Below are positions 33,860 to 44,129 of a stretch of 64,000 nucleotides of DNA, piece by piece. Position 1 is the stretch's first letter; the number at the start of each line of letters is the position of its first letter. The notes below the pieces were generated by a model, which was not told where the DNA came from, did not search any database, and was given only the letters and a program-made list of their open reading frames with translations. The stretch lies in assembly GCF_048544455.1 (NCBI RefSeq), contig NC_133529.1:58647771-58711770 (forward strand), in the 5' to 3' direction. This stretch comes from Silene latifolia (taxonomy: Eukaryota > Streptophyta > Magnoliopsida > Caryophyllales > Caryophyllaceae). The translations under genes were made by a program, and so were the position numbers.

Positions 33860-34399
33860 TAGAGGTGGCAATCGGGTCACTCGGGTCGGTTACGGGTCGG
33901 ATCAACGCGTGTCGGGTCATACCGGGTTCGGGTTATGTCGGGTCAGTGACGGGTTTGGGTCGGTTCGGTTCATGTCGGGTCGTCTTCGGGTTGGGTCATC
34001 AACGGGTGGCAAGTCGGGTCGCGTCATTAGCGGGTCAGTGTCGGGTCAGGTTATCAGCATATATTTTATCTTATATATTTCGTTTTAGATGGTAATTTTA
34101 TGTTTAAATAATAGGTAGGTGTATTAATTGTAGTTTTAAGTGAAAATAATTAAGATAAATGTCAATTTGGTGTTATTTAAACCATTATTAAGCTAGTTCA
34201 TTATCGGGTCATCTATCGGGTTGAGAAAATATCGGGTCATGGGTCGGGTCGGGTCGGGTTCGGGTTGGAGAAAATAAGGATGTTATCGGTTATCGGGTCG
34301 GTTCGGTTCGGGTCGGTTCGGTTTCGGTTCACCCAATTTTCGGGTTGTATCGGGCCGGGTTTTGGGCGGGTCGGGTCGGGTCAGCTTTTGCCAGCTCTA
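33860..34399. mobile_element. hAT-type MITE with GGGTC-rich ends
   Basis: 540 bp with terminal inverted repeats TAGAGGTGGCAA and TTGCCAGCTCTA (one mismatch) and an exact 8-bp target duplication, the size made by hAT transposases. Both ends carry many copies of CGGGTC or CGGGTT as direct repeats, likely subterminal transposase-binding sites by analogy with hAT elements. The middle is AT-rich. Open frames across the repeats are composition artefacts. Confidence 0.85.
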
Positions 34400-34407
34400 C
34401 GCACAAG
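34400..34407 (+). repeat. 8-bp target site duplication CGCACAAG, right
   Basis: Pairs with 33852-33859. Confidence 0.85.
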
Positions 34408-35235
34408 TATGCTCTTCTTTTCATCTCTTACTTTCATTTTGCTATGCATTTTTGAAGCCATTCACATTGATAAATTTACCAATTTTCTAGCCCTCTTTCA
34501 CATGTTCTTATTCCCTAGCTACATTAAAAATAGTCTACTCTTGTTAAAGCTAGTAGCTATGTCTTTTGGTGATGGGATGCTCAAAATTGGGATTTTCTTT
34601 AAAATTTATGTCATTGTGAATTTGTTTGCCGGATGTCATTGTTTTCCGGTTGTGCTATGAAAGAAAGAATTAGAGTTGAAGAAAAAAGAAAAAGAAAGAA
34701 AAAATGAAAAAAAAGGGATGAGAAAAAAAAAAAGAAAAGAAAAAAAAAAGAAAAGAAAAGATTTTTTTGATGAAGTTGATGTTAATAATAAGTGGTAGAA
34801 GAAGAAGAAGTTAAGATTTCTCATATGGTTAATTATATATTTCGGAGAAATTCTTAAGGTTTGTAATGTAAGAAGTCATTTGTCTTCTATTGGGCTATTT
34901 TGGGTTGGAATGAGCATTTTCACATGGTTTTGTTGCTAGCTTAACATTAGCTCCACATATCCATAATCATTTGTCCCCCTTATGTCCCATATCACAATAA
35001 AGCCTTCTTCTAACCCTTTGGCTTCATTATTTGCTTGCATTTGATTGTTTTGGCTTATGATTTGATTGTTCACCATATTAGATTGCGGGCACATTCTCAT
35101 GAGTCGAGGATAGCTTGATTGATTATTCACAAAAATGTCCTTTACACAAAATTGAGTTATGAGTGGATCGTGAGAGTGCGAAAGTCAAAAGATCATGCAA
35201 GAGCCGAAAAGTTTACTTGAAGTCATCCATGCTGC
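34408..35235 (+). mobile_element. Probable interior of element F, left of insertion D
   Basis: No convincing coding frame; includes an A/G-rich tract at 34670-34820. Element D interrupts it with a clean GCTGC duplication, and the sequence right of D continues to the F polypurine tract and LTR. Assignment to F is by continuity. Confidence 0.5.
35231..35235 (+). repeat. Target site duplication GCTGC, left of D
   Basis: Repeated exactly at 43977-43981. Confidence 0.9.
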
Positions 35236-36882
35236 TGATGTGACCATTATTTGAGCACATTTGGTCCCCTAATTGAGCCTACTTTGCATACTATTATAAC
35301 ATTCTATGGCCATTTTATCCGTCAAAACCTTCCTATTTGCTTTTCTACCGCATTTCATATGTTTTGTAGGAAAGAAGATAATAAGGCGGAGATTCCCGTC
35401 TTTCGTGCATATTCGGAAGCTATTTGACGATGTTTGATGGACTAGTATGAAGAGGAAGAAAGAACTAAAGACCAATCCCACAAGAATAAAAAGGAAGTGA
35501 AGAAGTAGGATGCTGCCACAGAAGACGAGCGGCTTACCCATAAGACGCCCGTCCTGCAGTGACAAACCGTGCGGCTCAGCAACAAAGACGCCCGGATTCC
35601 TCCAAAGAATCCGAGCGGATTCCCACGAAGACGCCCGTGCACCACCTCAACAATCCGCCCTTCTTCCTCCTTGGACGCTCGGATTCTCTTACAGCAACTT
35701 TCGCCTTTTTCTTTCTCCGTGAAAGATGCCCATCCTTCCAAAAAGACTAGCGTTTCCCTGCTTTAAACTCAAAAGTGTAATTACTAATTTAGCCTTAGTT
35801 AACCTAATGAATCCCTACTATAAATACCCCATTTGTAATAATAAAAAAGGGGGATCTCTTAGCTAGAAAAATCCTTCCTTAGATTAGATTAGAAGTAGAT
35901 TAGAATAGATTACTCTTTAATCCTTCCACAAATTACACATTAATCTTTCCTTAATTATTGTTCAAGTTTGTTACTTTTGGGTAATTGAAGATTATTGGGT
36001 TATTATTGGAGGATTGACAACCCTTCATCAATCAATCAAGTTTCTACTATTATTCTTTGCTTTATTGTTTGGATCATCTCAAGTTTGGTATAATTTCTTT
36101 ACCCTTTAATCTTTATTGTTCATTTCTTCATTCTATTATCATGTTTATACTTGTTGTGATGATTGACACCATTAATGACATGTTTCCCATGATAATGAGT
36201 GAGTAGTTTCTTTAGATAGGATTAGTGGGTAATTAGGGGAAACCAACATGGGGTTGATTCATGCTTAATCTAATATGTTCACATGATTAAATTGCTTGCT
36301 TGTTGTGATGTCAAATTTATGCACATGTTATGTTTGATGAAATGCTAAGCCTATGAATCCTTGCATTTACAACCATCTCTTATCTACTCAACTTGACTTG
36401 TAAGATATAAACCAACTCGAGTCTCGTTAGACCATGCATAGAAGTTGAATAGGAGGAAAGTAAGTTGACTTGTAGGTGTTGTACAATCTAATCGATTCGG
36501 CTCCGGGACCCAACTCTTCCTATGAACCGTAAAACATAAACCAACTCGGTTCCTCCACAACATTAATTGCTTGCTTATAATCGTAAACATGTTTGTATGA
36601 TCAACACCATGAATCCCCTATGACCCCATGATATCCTAGCACTTTTAATCAATTGTTTACATCCTTCCTTTTATTTCTTGTTTTACTTTATTGCTTTTAT
36701 TAGTCTAGAACACAACTACAAACCCCATCAATTGTGACACTAGCATAAATTGAGATAGATAGACTTAGAACCCAAAGCACACCGTCCCATGGATCGACCT
36801 CGACTTACCACTAACTAGTAGTTTGTTGAGTATTATAAATGTGTTTGATTGGATGTGACCCGATGACATCACAACCACATCA
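35236..36882 (+). repeat. Element D 5' LTR
   Basis: 1647 bp. Contains a cluster of AGACGCCCGTCC and AATCCGAGCGGATT-type motifs at 35515-35695. About 390 bp present here (around 35955-36350) are deleted in the 3' LTR. Confidence 0.9.
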
Positions 36883-36885
36883 AAA

Positions 36886-36903
36886 TGGCGCCGTTGCCGG
36901 GGA
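36886..36903 (+). other. Primer binding site of element D (tRNA-Asp type)
   Basis: TGGCGCCGTTGCCGGGGA three bases after the LTR. This is the site known from Athila-group elements. Confidence 0.9.
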
Positions 36904-36981
36904 TGGTGCTATGTGATTAAGTTCTTACTTGTTTGTCTACTTTGATTTTGCTTTCACCTTGAGGAACTTGTTCCTCAAGGA

Positions 36982-38376
36982 TTGTTCTTACCGTTTTTGT
37001 GTAGTTTCCATGCTTGTAGTTATTTTCTTGTCTTAGCTTTGATGGCTCAAGACTTGACATATGGAGTATGTGGTGGATTCTCTGAGTATGACTATGGGTA
37101 TGGGGAGTTTGAGGAGCAAGTCAACACAAACCTACCTTACAACTCATACAATGAAAATCCTAACTACTACCCCAAATTTTCCAACCAAAACACTCACATC
37201 CAATATCCACAACAACCACCCACCCAATACCCACTTCATAATGAGTTTCAATTGCCACAATACAACAACTTTCACACTTACCCACAACAAGAAGACGAAC
37301 CCATTCAAAATGTGATTCTCCAAATGATGGGAGATCAACAAAACTTCTTCAAACAAATGCTAGAGGAGAGCCAAAAGAGGGATAATGTTCTTCAAGGCAT
37401 TGTTGCCCAAGGTGAGGAATTAGAGATTCAAATTGCCCAATTGAAAGAATCCCAAGCAATCACTCCCCACCGTTCTTTGGACATTGAACATGAATGCGAA
37501 TTTGAAGTAGTAACTTTCGACATGGAGAATGAAAAATGGAAAGAGCCAATTTCCTCGAGCTCTTGTGACTATGAAAGTATTGTGTTTGATGAGGAAGACA
37601 TGAGGTTGAGTAAGCCAAGTACTCTTAGCCTTTGTGAGTATGAGGGTGTGTCCTTTGAAGTGAATGTTGATACATTGGAGAAAGAGTTAAATGAAGCCCC
37701 CATCTATGATTTGTATGAAGATAGCAACAATGATGATGAGCCTAAAGGATGGACTCATAATATCACCTTGCTTGAGGAGCCTATCCTTGAGACATTTGAG
37801 ATACCCTATCATGAAGAAGAACGTCCTTCCCCTATTCCTCATGAAGACTACTTGACACCTATCATGGAGCCAATAATCATTGAAGAGGATATGGTGGACC
37901 TTCTTCAAAAGGCCAAAGCATCATACAAAAGCCATTTGGTGAAAAAGCTCAAAGAGAAGCTTGCTCGTGAAGCTACTTGTGGAGGTTTGGCACCCACAAT
38001 GACAACTTCTAAGGAACTCGATCATCAAAACCATGAAAATTCTCCTTCCACCTTGGAAGGATTGAAAAATCAAAATGCTATCATCATTACCGAGATTGAA
38101 GAAGAAGTCGGTGAGTGGAAGTCTACGGATGAAAATGAACCATACTTCATGCCTAGTATTGACAAGAATCATGGGCTTGTTTATTGGAAGCATTGGGAAA
38201 GTTCTAATGCCAAGGACAAAGCAAGAAAAAGAACATTTTACAAGCTTCCTTGGCCAAATTTCATGTTCAAATGGAGCAACCCATACTTGTGTCTATTTGG
38301 AGCTTGTTCACAAGCTTTTGATCTCTTATTAAGAGCCTTGAGCTCTATGGATAAGAATTTCTACAATTTGAACTAG
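36982..38376 (+). CDS. Element D first ORF, uncharacterised
   Basis: 464 codons from the first Met; a later Met at residue 21 (MAQDLTYGVCGG) is the more natural start, since residues 1-20 look like translated leader. Residues ~30-110 are rich in Tyr, Gln, Asn and Pro. A likely coiled-coil stretch follows (~110-160, QQNFFKQMLEESQKRDNVLQ). The middle (~165-330) is strongly acidic with repeats of the type CEYE/CDYE, and the C-terminus is basic then hydrophobic (LPWPNFMFKWSNPYLCLF). I see no zinc knuckle or enzyme motif. It sits where gag lies in autonomous Athila elements and may be a divergent Gag-like or regulatory product. Function unknown. Confidence 0.6.
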   Translation: MFLPFLCSFHACSYFLVLALMAQDLTYGVCGGFSEYDYGYGEFEEQVNTNLPYNSYNENPNYYPKFSNQNTHIQYPQQPPTQYPLHNEFQLPQYNNFHTYPQQEDEPIQNVILQMMGDQQNFFKQMLEESQKRDNVLQGIVAQGEELEIQIAQLKESQAITPHRSLDIEHECEFEVVTFDMENEKWKEPISSSSCDYESIVFDEEDMRLSKPSTLSLCEYEGVSFEVNVDTLEKELNEAPIYDLYEDSNNDDEPKGWTHNITLLEEPILETFEIPYHEEERPSPIPHEDYLTPIMEPIIIEEDMVDLLQKAKASYKSHLVKKLKEKLAREATCGGLAPTMTTSKELDHQNHENSPSTLEGLKNQNAIIITEIEEEVGEWKSTDENEPYFMPSIDKNHGLVYWKHWESSNAKDKARKRTFYKLPWPNFMFKWSNPYLCLFGACSQAFDLLLRALSSMDKNFYNLN

Positions 38377-38599
38377 TTTGGTGGAGTCCTATCTCAAACC
38401 ACCATTTGTATGATATTTCTTGGACCCCTTTACTTTGTGTAATATTGTACATTATTGCATTTGCATTTAATTTCTTGCATGAGAGTGGTGAGAGAGAGAG
38501 TCATCTTATATTTTTATTGAGCACATTGCAGAAAAAGATAAGGAGGAATAGCAAATCGGTGAAAGGGTATGATATTGCAAGGAAAAGAAAGAAAAGGAA

Positions 38600-39035
38600 G
38601 AAAAGGAGCTGAAGACGCTCGTCCCGAGGCCTGGACGCCCGTCCAGGACCCCCGTCGCATAACTGGTTGACGCTGTCTCAGAACCCGGGCGGATTCAACC
38701 CAAAACGCCCGTCCTGAGAAAAGACGCTCGTATTCTTCACGGGACGCCCGTCCTGAATGTCATCTGAAACAAGATTTTGAGCTGCCAGGGAATCCGAGCG
38801 GATTTTTGAAAAGCCGCCCGTCCCGAGCAAGACGCCCGTCCTGACTCAGAAGACGCCCGTCTTCTTCCTGCTCCCAACTTAGCAGAATCCCTGCATTACA
38901 ATCCGCCCGGATTTGTAGGAAGACGCCCGTCTCCTATTATGAGAAGACGCCCGTCCTGAAGCAAAGACGCTCGGATTGGCCCCTTCTTCTCGGATAAACC
39001 GGACAGGTCCCACCCTTATCCGCCCGGATTCTCTT
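38600..39035. repeat. Motif cluster between the two D ORFs
   Basis: About 15 copies or variants of AAGACGCCCGTCCTGA, mixed with AATCCGAGCGGATT and AATCCGCCCGGATT. The same words occur in both D LTRs. GC content is far above the flanks. Confidence 0.8.
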
Positions 39036-39167
39036 CTTCTTCTATAAAATCACCCCCTTTCTCCCTCATTTCTTCACCTTATCAAACCCTAAAACACTCA
39101 TCTCCTTCCTCAACAACACTCCCCTCACATCAAAAGCCAACAAAACCCCCATTTCCTCAACTTCAAA

Positions 39168-40736
39168 ATGATGAACCTCAAAGGCAAGGCCAAGAAATTG
39201 GTTGAATCTACCGGAAGGAAGCGCAAGGGATCATCCTCCTCAACTCCGCGAGAGGTAGCGCTACCAAGGAACTTCCGTCCCTTAATGAGAGGAGGAATTG
39301 AACAACTCGAGTACTTCCAAGAGGTGCTTTTTGAATCCGATGACCACCGCAAGAACTTTGTCAAATTGCTAGGTAAGAACTATGAACCTACTCAATTCAT
39401 AGATACTAGGGTGTTGGAAATCCTTAAGATAAGGTACCCTACCGAGATGTTCTTTGATGGCCTTGGCATTGGGAAACTTTTCCATGCCCATGAGGAGACG
39501 TACCTTAGTCTCACCCTTGAATTTTTGAGTAGCCTTCGCATTGTAACGAATACCCGTACAACTGTGGGCATGGAGTTTAGGTTGTGCAACCTAGACCATA
39601 GTCTTTTCCTTGATCAATTTGCCTACATTTTCGGTCTTGAAGTACCCACCAACTATACCGATAAACCTGATAATTTCGATGTGGACCAACTTTGGAGGGC
39701 TATTTCCGGGAGGAATTTTACCGGTTTAAAGCAATGCTACACCTTCGCCATCCAACATCCGGTGATTCGAATCACCGAGCGCTTTGTAGCCGGTACCATC
39801 AATGGGAGGTACGAACAAGATAGGTGTACTCTCATTGATTTAACTTTTCTTGAGTCCTATTTGAATGTTCGAGGGACGAGGCGTTATAACTTCAATACGC
39901 CACTTGAGGTACTTACTAGGTTCAATGATTTTGCTCAAGGGACCACCCAACTCAAGACCTTCGTAATGGGAGGTCTAATTACTATTTTGGCCAACTACCT
40001 TTGCCCCGGGTTCAATGCCCAAGGGACCTATACTCCTCTTGAGGGGAGGACTTTGATTGATGAGCACACCGTCTTCAACCATCACCGGTGGTGTAACTAC
40101 ACGCAAGACGAGAGAGTAGAATGGTACACCAAAGGATGCACCTCAATCATCCTTGAGGGTTGGAAGATACCGGGCATTGACCCAAGATTGAGCCCGTACT
40201 CGCCTCCACCAAGCTACCTCCTTGATATCCAAATTTTCGACAATCCCCCTCAAAGGGAAGAGCCTCACCGCCAACAACAAGTACCTCGTGGGGCACCGGG
40301 AAGGCCTATTCGCCCACCCTCCTATGTACCCATCCCACCATACCCTACCCCATATACCAAATTTGAACCGACAATCCCCAATACCCCGGGCATTAATGAT
40401 TTGATTGCGCTCATGAATAGAATGGACCTCGGGGTATATGAAGGGAGGGTCGACAACTACTTGGCCCTTTACCCCCAATACTATAACATGGCTCAACAAG
40501 GGTATGTTGACCCCAATGGTCCTAAGCCCTCTTGGGCCCAACCACAACACTTGTTCCCTAATCAAGGGAACCAAGCTTGGGATCGCGACGTCGGAGGGCA
40601 TTCTAGCCAAGGTGGAGGGTACTCGGGTCAAGGAGGAGAATTTGACCAAGGAGGGTATTGGGGCCAACCAAGAGGGTATGACCAAGCCGGGAGCTCTCAC
40701 CAATATGGCTACCAAGATGAGGAGGATGACGAGTGA
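39168..40736 (+). CDS. Element D second ORF, ATHILA ORF-1-like
   Basis: 522 codons, uninterrupted. The N-terminal 30 residues are basic (KGKAKKLVESTGRKRKG), suggesting nucleic-acid binding or nuclear entry. Residues ~40-330 form a folded domain with motifs such as FFDGLGIGKLF, MEFRLCNLDHSLFLDQFAYIFGL and FVMGGLITILANY, reminiscent of the ATHILA ORF-1 family of unknown function; that match is from memory of the family, not a search. The C-terminal third is Pro/Gln/Gly-rich with repeated GGxxxQGG, likely disordered. The intact frame in an element without pol suggests recent movement or a useful product. Confidence 0.65.
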   Translation: MMNLKGKAKKLVESTGRKRKGSSSSTPREVALPRNFRPLMRGGIEQLEYFQEVLFESDDHRKNFVKLLGKNYEPTQFIDTRVLEILKIRYPTEMFFDGLGIGKLFHAHEETYLSLTLEFLSSLRIVTNTRTTVGMEFRLCNLDHSLFLDQFAYIFGLEVPTNYTDKPDNFDVDQLWRAISGRNFTGLKQCYTFAIQHPVIRITERFVAGTINGRYEQDRCTLIDLTFLESYLNVRGTRRYNFNTPLEVLTRFNDFAQGTTQLKTFVMGGLITILANYLCPGFNAQGTYTPLEGRTLIDEHTVFNHHRWCNYTQDERVEWYTKGCTSIILEGWKIPGIDPRLSPYSPPPSYLLDIQIFDNPPQREEPHRQQQVPRGAPGRPIRPPSYVPIPPYPTPYTKFEPTIPNTPGINDLIALMNRMDLGVYEGRVDNYLALYPQYYNMAQQGYVDPNGPKPSWAQPQHLFPNQGNQAWDRDVGGHSSQGGGYSGQGGEFDQGGYWGQPRGYDQAGSSHQYGYQDEEDDE

Positions 40737-41204
40737 AAGAGGCCTACCTCACCACCTCCATTTGTATGACACCCACCTCTCCCTCTCTATTTTGTATATA
40801 CATTGCATTTAGTGTAGTTTTCGCACGCATTTGTATCATATTTCATTTGCATTAGCTAGTTCATATAGTATAATTGCATTGTAATATATCTCACATGATT
40901 CCTGTAGTTAGTTGCATATAGACTAGAATCCATGCATAGTTACTAATGACCAAACCTATTCATTTCTACACTAGAAATAGTGTTTAAATCGGTTTGGGGA
41001 GGTTTGATCATAAGTGACTTAAGCATCTAGCATGCATCATATAGTATAGTTTAAATTGCATTCATTTATTATATATGTCATATAGAATTGCATTTAGTTA
41101 GAGCATGCATTCATTCATATCATATCATTGCATTTGTACTTTATTTCAAAAAAATCAAAAAATCAAAAAACATGTATTTCTTTTTCATTCCTACTCCTAC
41201 ATGC

Positions 41205-41220
41205 ACATTGAGGACAATGT
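41205..41220 (+). other. Internal GAGGAC hairpin of element D
   Basis: ACATTG, loop AGGA, CAATGT, followed 11 bases later by the G-rich run GGGGGATGGG, as in a PPT. Lies 1.5 kb before the 3' LTR. Confidence 0.7.
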
Positions 41221-42682
41221 CCAAAATAAAGTGGGGGATGGGAATTTATATTCAAAAATCCAAAAAATTGAAAAAATTCAAAAAAATTGAAAAACCAAAA
41301 ACAAGTTCATATATTGTGTTTGTTCTATCCTTGTTCACATTGATCGACTACGCCACATCCGAGACATGAGGATATTGAAGACCGCATCGTATGATCTTTC
41401 CAATCTCCTTTTTCCTCTTTATGTTAATGACTATGTGGCTTTATTTTGATTGATGCGGTACAACAATGTGAACTTAGGACTTGCATTTAGTTTATATGGC
41501 ATATTAGTTGGTAGAATCATTTGCATTAGGATGTTTATATGTTAGTTGCATCATGGCATGTAGATTGCATGTTAGAAAATTTTGTGTAATCGTCTACTTG
41601 GGAAGCTTGACAAGTGTATATAGGCCCTAGTAGATGCTTTTTGTTCTTAACACTTTGCTTGTTAGAATACTTGTAAAACACCCTAGGATGTGTCATGCTA
41701 GTATCCTTTGACCCATGGATTAAGGCCTAGTCAAGAGTACCTTGTGGTGTGATAACTCCTTGGCTACCGTTTATTCCAAGGTGACCCTTGAAACCATGCA
41801 TCCATCCATCCATCATCCATGTTCTACCACATTTTTGTCATCAAAGGGAATGGGCACAAAAAGAAATCAATTTGAGTTCAATGAAATGAAAAGTGAAAGA
41901 AAGTTTGCAAAAAATGCATCAAATGAAAAGAGGAGCAAAAATAGAACTCCTAAAGCTTCAAATATAAGCCACCCTCACTACATATGGGGTGACTTTAAAA
42001 ATATTCAAAATAAATGCAAAGAAAAGTTGAAAAACTGTCAAGTATTGAAATGCCAAATATCAAAAGAAATGGCAAAAATAAAGTGTTCTCAAATGTTATA
42101 TGCCACAAGAAATTGGGGGGAAAACAACAACAAAAGCAAACTTCCAAAGTGAAACTCAAATATCTATCGATCCCTTTATCCATCGTATCCATTTTTGTGC
42201 ATGGTAGAGAGGGGACGACCCTTCTTCTTGTCTAGGCAAGAGGGGGAATTCCGCGATCCTCCAGTGTTTCTAACGCCATAGGGAGTCTACTCTTGACAAA
42301 AGCATTTAACGATTGAGGACAAAGGTACCCTAGTTTGACACAACTTGGAGGTGATTTATTGGTATCCTTCTAGGCTTAGTAGTTTGAAGAAATTGCATCT
42401 ATGAAGGAGTGTGTATCCTTATATTGCTTCCCTTGTAGATAATTTCCGCTACTTAGATGAGGAAAGTGGCTATTCTTTTGTAGATGCATCCATTACTTGA
42501 TTTTGTGTGCTTAATGTTTGGATGTGTCGCCATTTTGGCAAAACCCACCTTGCCTTGCAAGAAGGCATCCTACCTCATGGTTGTTTTGTTGTGAGTTGAA
42601 GGGGCGGAGTGAGACCCACTAATTGTCTCACATCGGCTATATTAGTAGGTTAGTTTAAATAAAGGTCTAGTCTTTGTCACCT

Positions 42683-42703
42683 CTTTACTCGGGACGAGTA
42701 AAG
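42683..42703 (+). other. Pre-PPT hairpin, element D
   Basis: CTTTACTCG, loop GGA, CGAGTAAAG; 9-bp perfect stem, followed by GGTTTGGGGATAT and the 3' LTR. Confidence 0.75.
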
Positions 42704-42721
42704 GTTCGGTTTGGGGATATT

Positions 42722-43976
42722 TGATGTGACCATTATTTGAGCACATTTGGTCCCCTAATTGAGCCTACTTTGCATACTATTATAACATTCTATGGCCATT
42801 TTATCCGTCAAAACCTTCCTATTTGCTTTTCTACCGCATTTCATATGTTTTGTAGGAAAGAAGATAATAAGACGGAGATTCCCGTCTTTCGTGCATATTC
42901 GGAAGCTATTTGACGATGTTTGATGGACTAGTATGAAGAGGAAGCAAGAACTAAAGACCAATCCCACAAGAATAAAAAGGAAGTGAAGAAGTAGGATGCT
43001 GCCACAGAAGACGAGCGGCTTACCCATAAGACGCCCGTCCTGCAGTGACAAACCGTGCGGCTCAGCAACAAAGACGCCCGGATTCCTCCAAAGAATCCGA
43101 GCGGATTCCCACGAAGACGCCCGTGCACCACCTCAACAATCCGCCCGTCTTCCTCCTTGGACGCTCGGATTCTCTTACAGCAACTTTCGCCTTTTTCTTT
43201 CTCCGTGAAAGATGCCCATCCTTCCAAAAAGACTAGCGTTTCCCTGCTTTAAACTCAAAAGTGTAATTACTAATTTAGCCTTAGTTAACCTAATGAATCC
43301 CTACTATAAATACCCCATTTGTAATAATAAAAAAGGGGGATCTCTTAGCTAGAAAAATCCTTCCTTAGATTAGATTAGAAGTAGATTAGAATAGATTACT
43401 CTTTAATCCTTCCACAAATTACACATTAATCTTTCCTTTTATTGCCTATGAATCCTTGAATTTACAACCATCTCTTATCTACTCAACTTGACTTATAAGA
43501 TATAAACCAACTCGAGTCTCGTTAGACCATGCATAGAAGTTGAATAGGAGGAAAGTAAGTCGACTTGTAGGTGTTGTACAATCTAATCGATTCGGCTCCG
43601 GGACCCAACTCTTCCTATGAACCGTAAGACATAAAACAACTCGGTTCCTCCACAACATTAATTGCTTGCTTATAATCGTAAACATGTTTGTATGATCAAC
43701 ACCATGAATCCCCTATGACCCCATGATATCCTAGCACTTTTAATCAATTGTTTACATCCTTCCTTTTATTGCTTGTTTTACTTTATTGCTTTTATTAGTC
43801 TAGACACAACTACAAACCCCATCAATTGTGACACTAGCATAAATTGAGATAGATAGACTTAGAACCCAAAGCACACCGTCCCATGGATCGACCTCGACTT
43901 ACCACTAACTAGTAGTTTGTTGAGTATTATAAATGTGTTTGATTGGATGTGACCCGACGACATCACAACCACATCA
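42722..43976 (+). repeat. Element D 3' LTR, with internal deletion
   Basis: 1255 bp; matches the 5' LTR except for loss of about 390 bp near 43438. The rest is nearly identical, so insertion was fairly recent. Confidence 0.9.
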
Positions 43977-43981
43977 GCTGC
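43977..43981 (+). repeat. Target site duplication GCTGC, right of D
   Basis: Pairs with 35231-35235. Confidence 0.9.
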
Positions 43982-44129
43982 GCCGCCATGTAAATCTCAT
44001 CCATGATTTTGCTTATCCTTATGCCCATGTTGTTTTGGGATTTGAATCAATTGCTTGTTAGCTACTTGGGATTTGCAATGTCGGGACGATCTTGCTTGAG
44101 GACAAGCAAGGACTTAGCTTGGGGGAGTT
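43982..44129 (+). mobile_element. Element F 3' untranslated region with PPT
   Basis: Resumes F after insertion D. Contains the hairpin 44091-44110 and the polypurine run TTGGGGGAGTT immediately before the LTR. Confidence 0.75.
44091..44110 (+). other. Pre-PPT hairpin, element F
   Basis: CTTGCTTG, loop AGGA, CAAGCAAG; 8-bp perfect stem just before the polypurine tract. Confidence 0.8.

Larger units (their letters stand above)
40737..42721 (+). mobile_element. Element D 3' non-coding region
   Basis: No domain-bearing frame. An Athila-style hairpin ACATTG-AGGA-CAATGT followed by GGGGGATGGG lies at 41205-41241. A second hairpin and the functional PPT lie at 42683-42721. Confidence 0.75.
35236..43976 (+). 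mobile_element. Athila-like non-autonomous LTR retrotransposon D
   Basis: 8.7 kb. Both LTRs run TGATGTGACC to ACCACATCA, with an exact five-base target duplication outside. The primer site is TGGCGCCGTTGCCGGGGA, the tRNA-Asp-type site characteristic of Athila/Tat elements. Between the LTRs are two long intact frames (36982-38376 and 39168-40736) but no protease, reverse transcriptase or integrase. The 3' part has a GAGGAC hairpin with a G-rich tract twice (41205 and 42683). It must be moved by a relative's enzymes. Confidence 0.9.

Noticed and set aside
33831..34660. Open frames over the GGGTC repeats (85, 76 and 131 codons)
   Set aside because: Low-complexity translation of MITE subterminal repeats; the MITE ends and 8-bp duplication explain the sequence.
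35442..35766. Stacked open frames on both strands in the D LTR, repeated at 42928-43252
   Set aside because: Identical in both LTRs and caused by GC-rich motif clusters without stops; no start context or domain.
38600..39035. Could be a CpG-island promoter for the second D frame
   Set aside because: The GC-rich words recur in the LTRs and look like a multiplied motif; no transcription evidence can be read from sequence.
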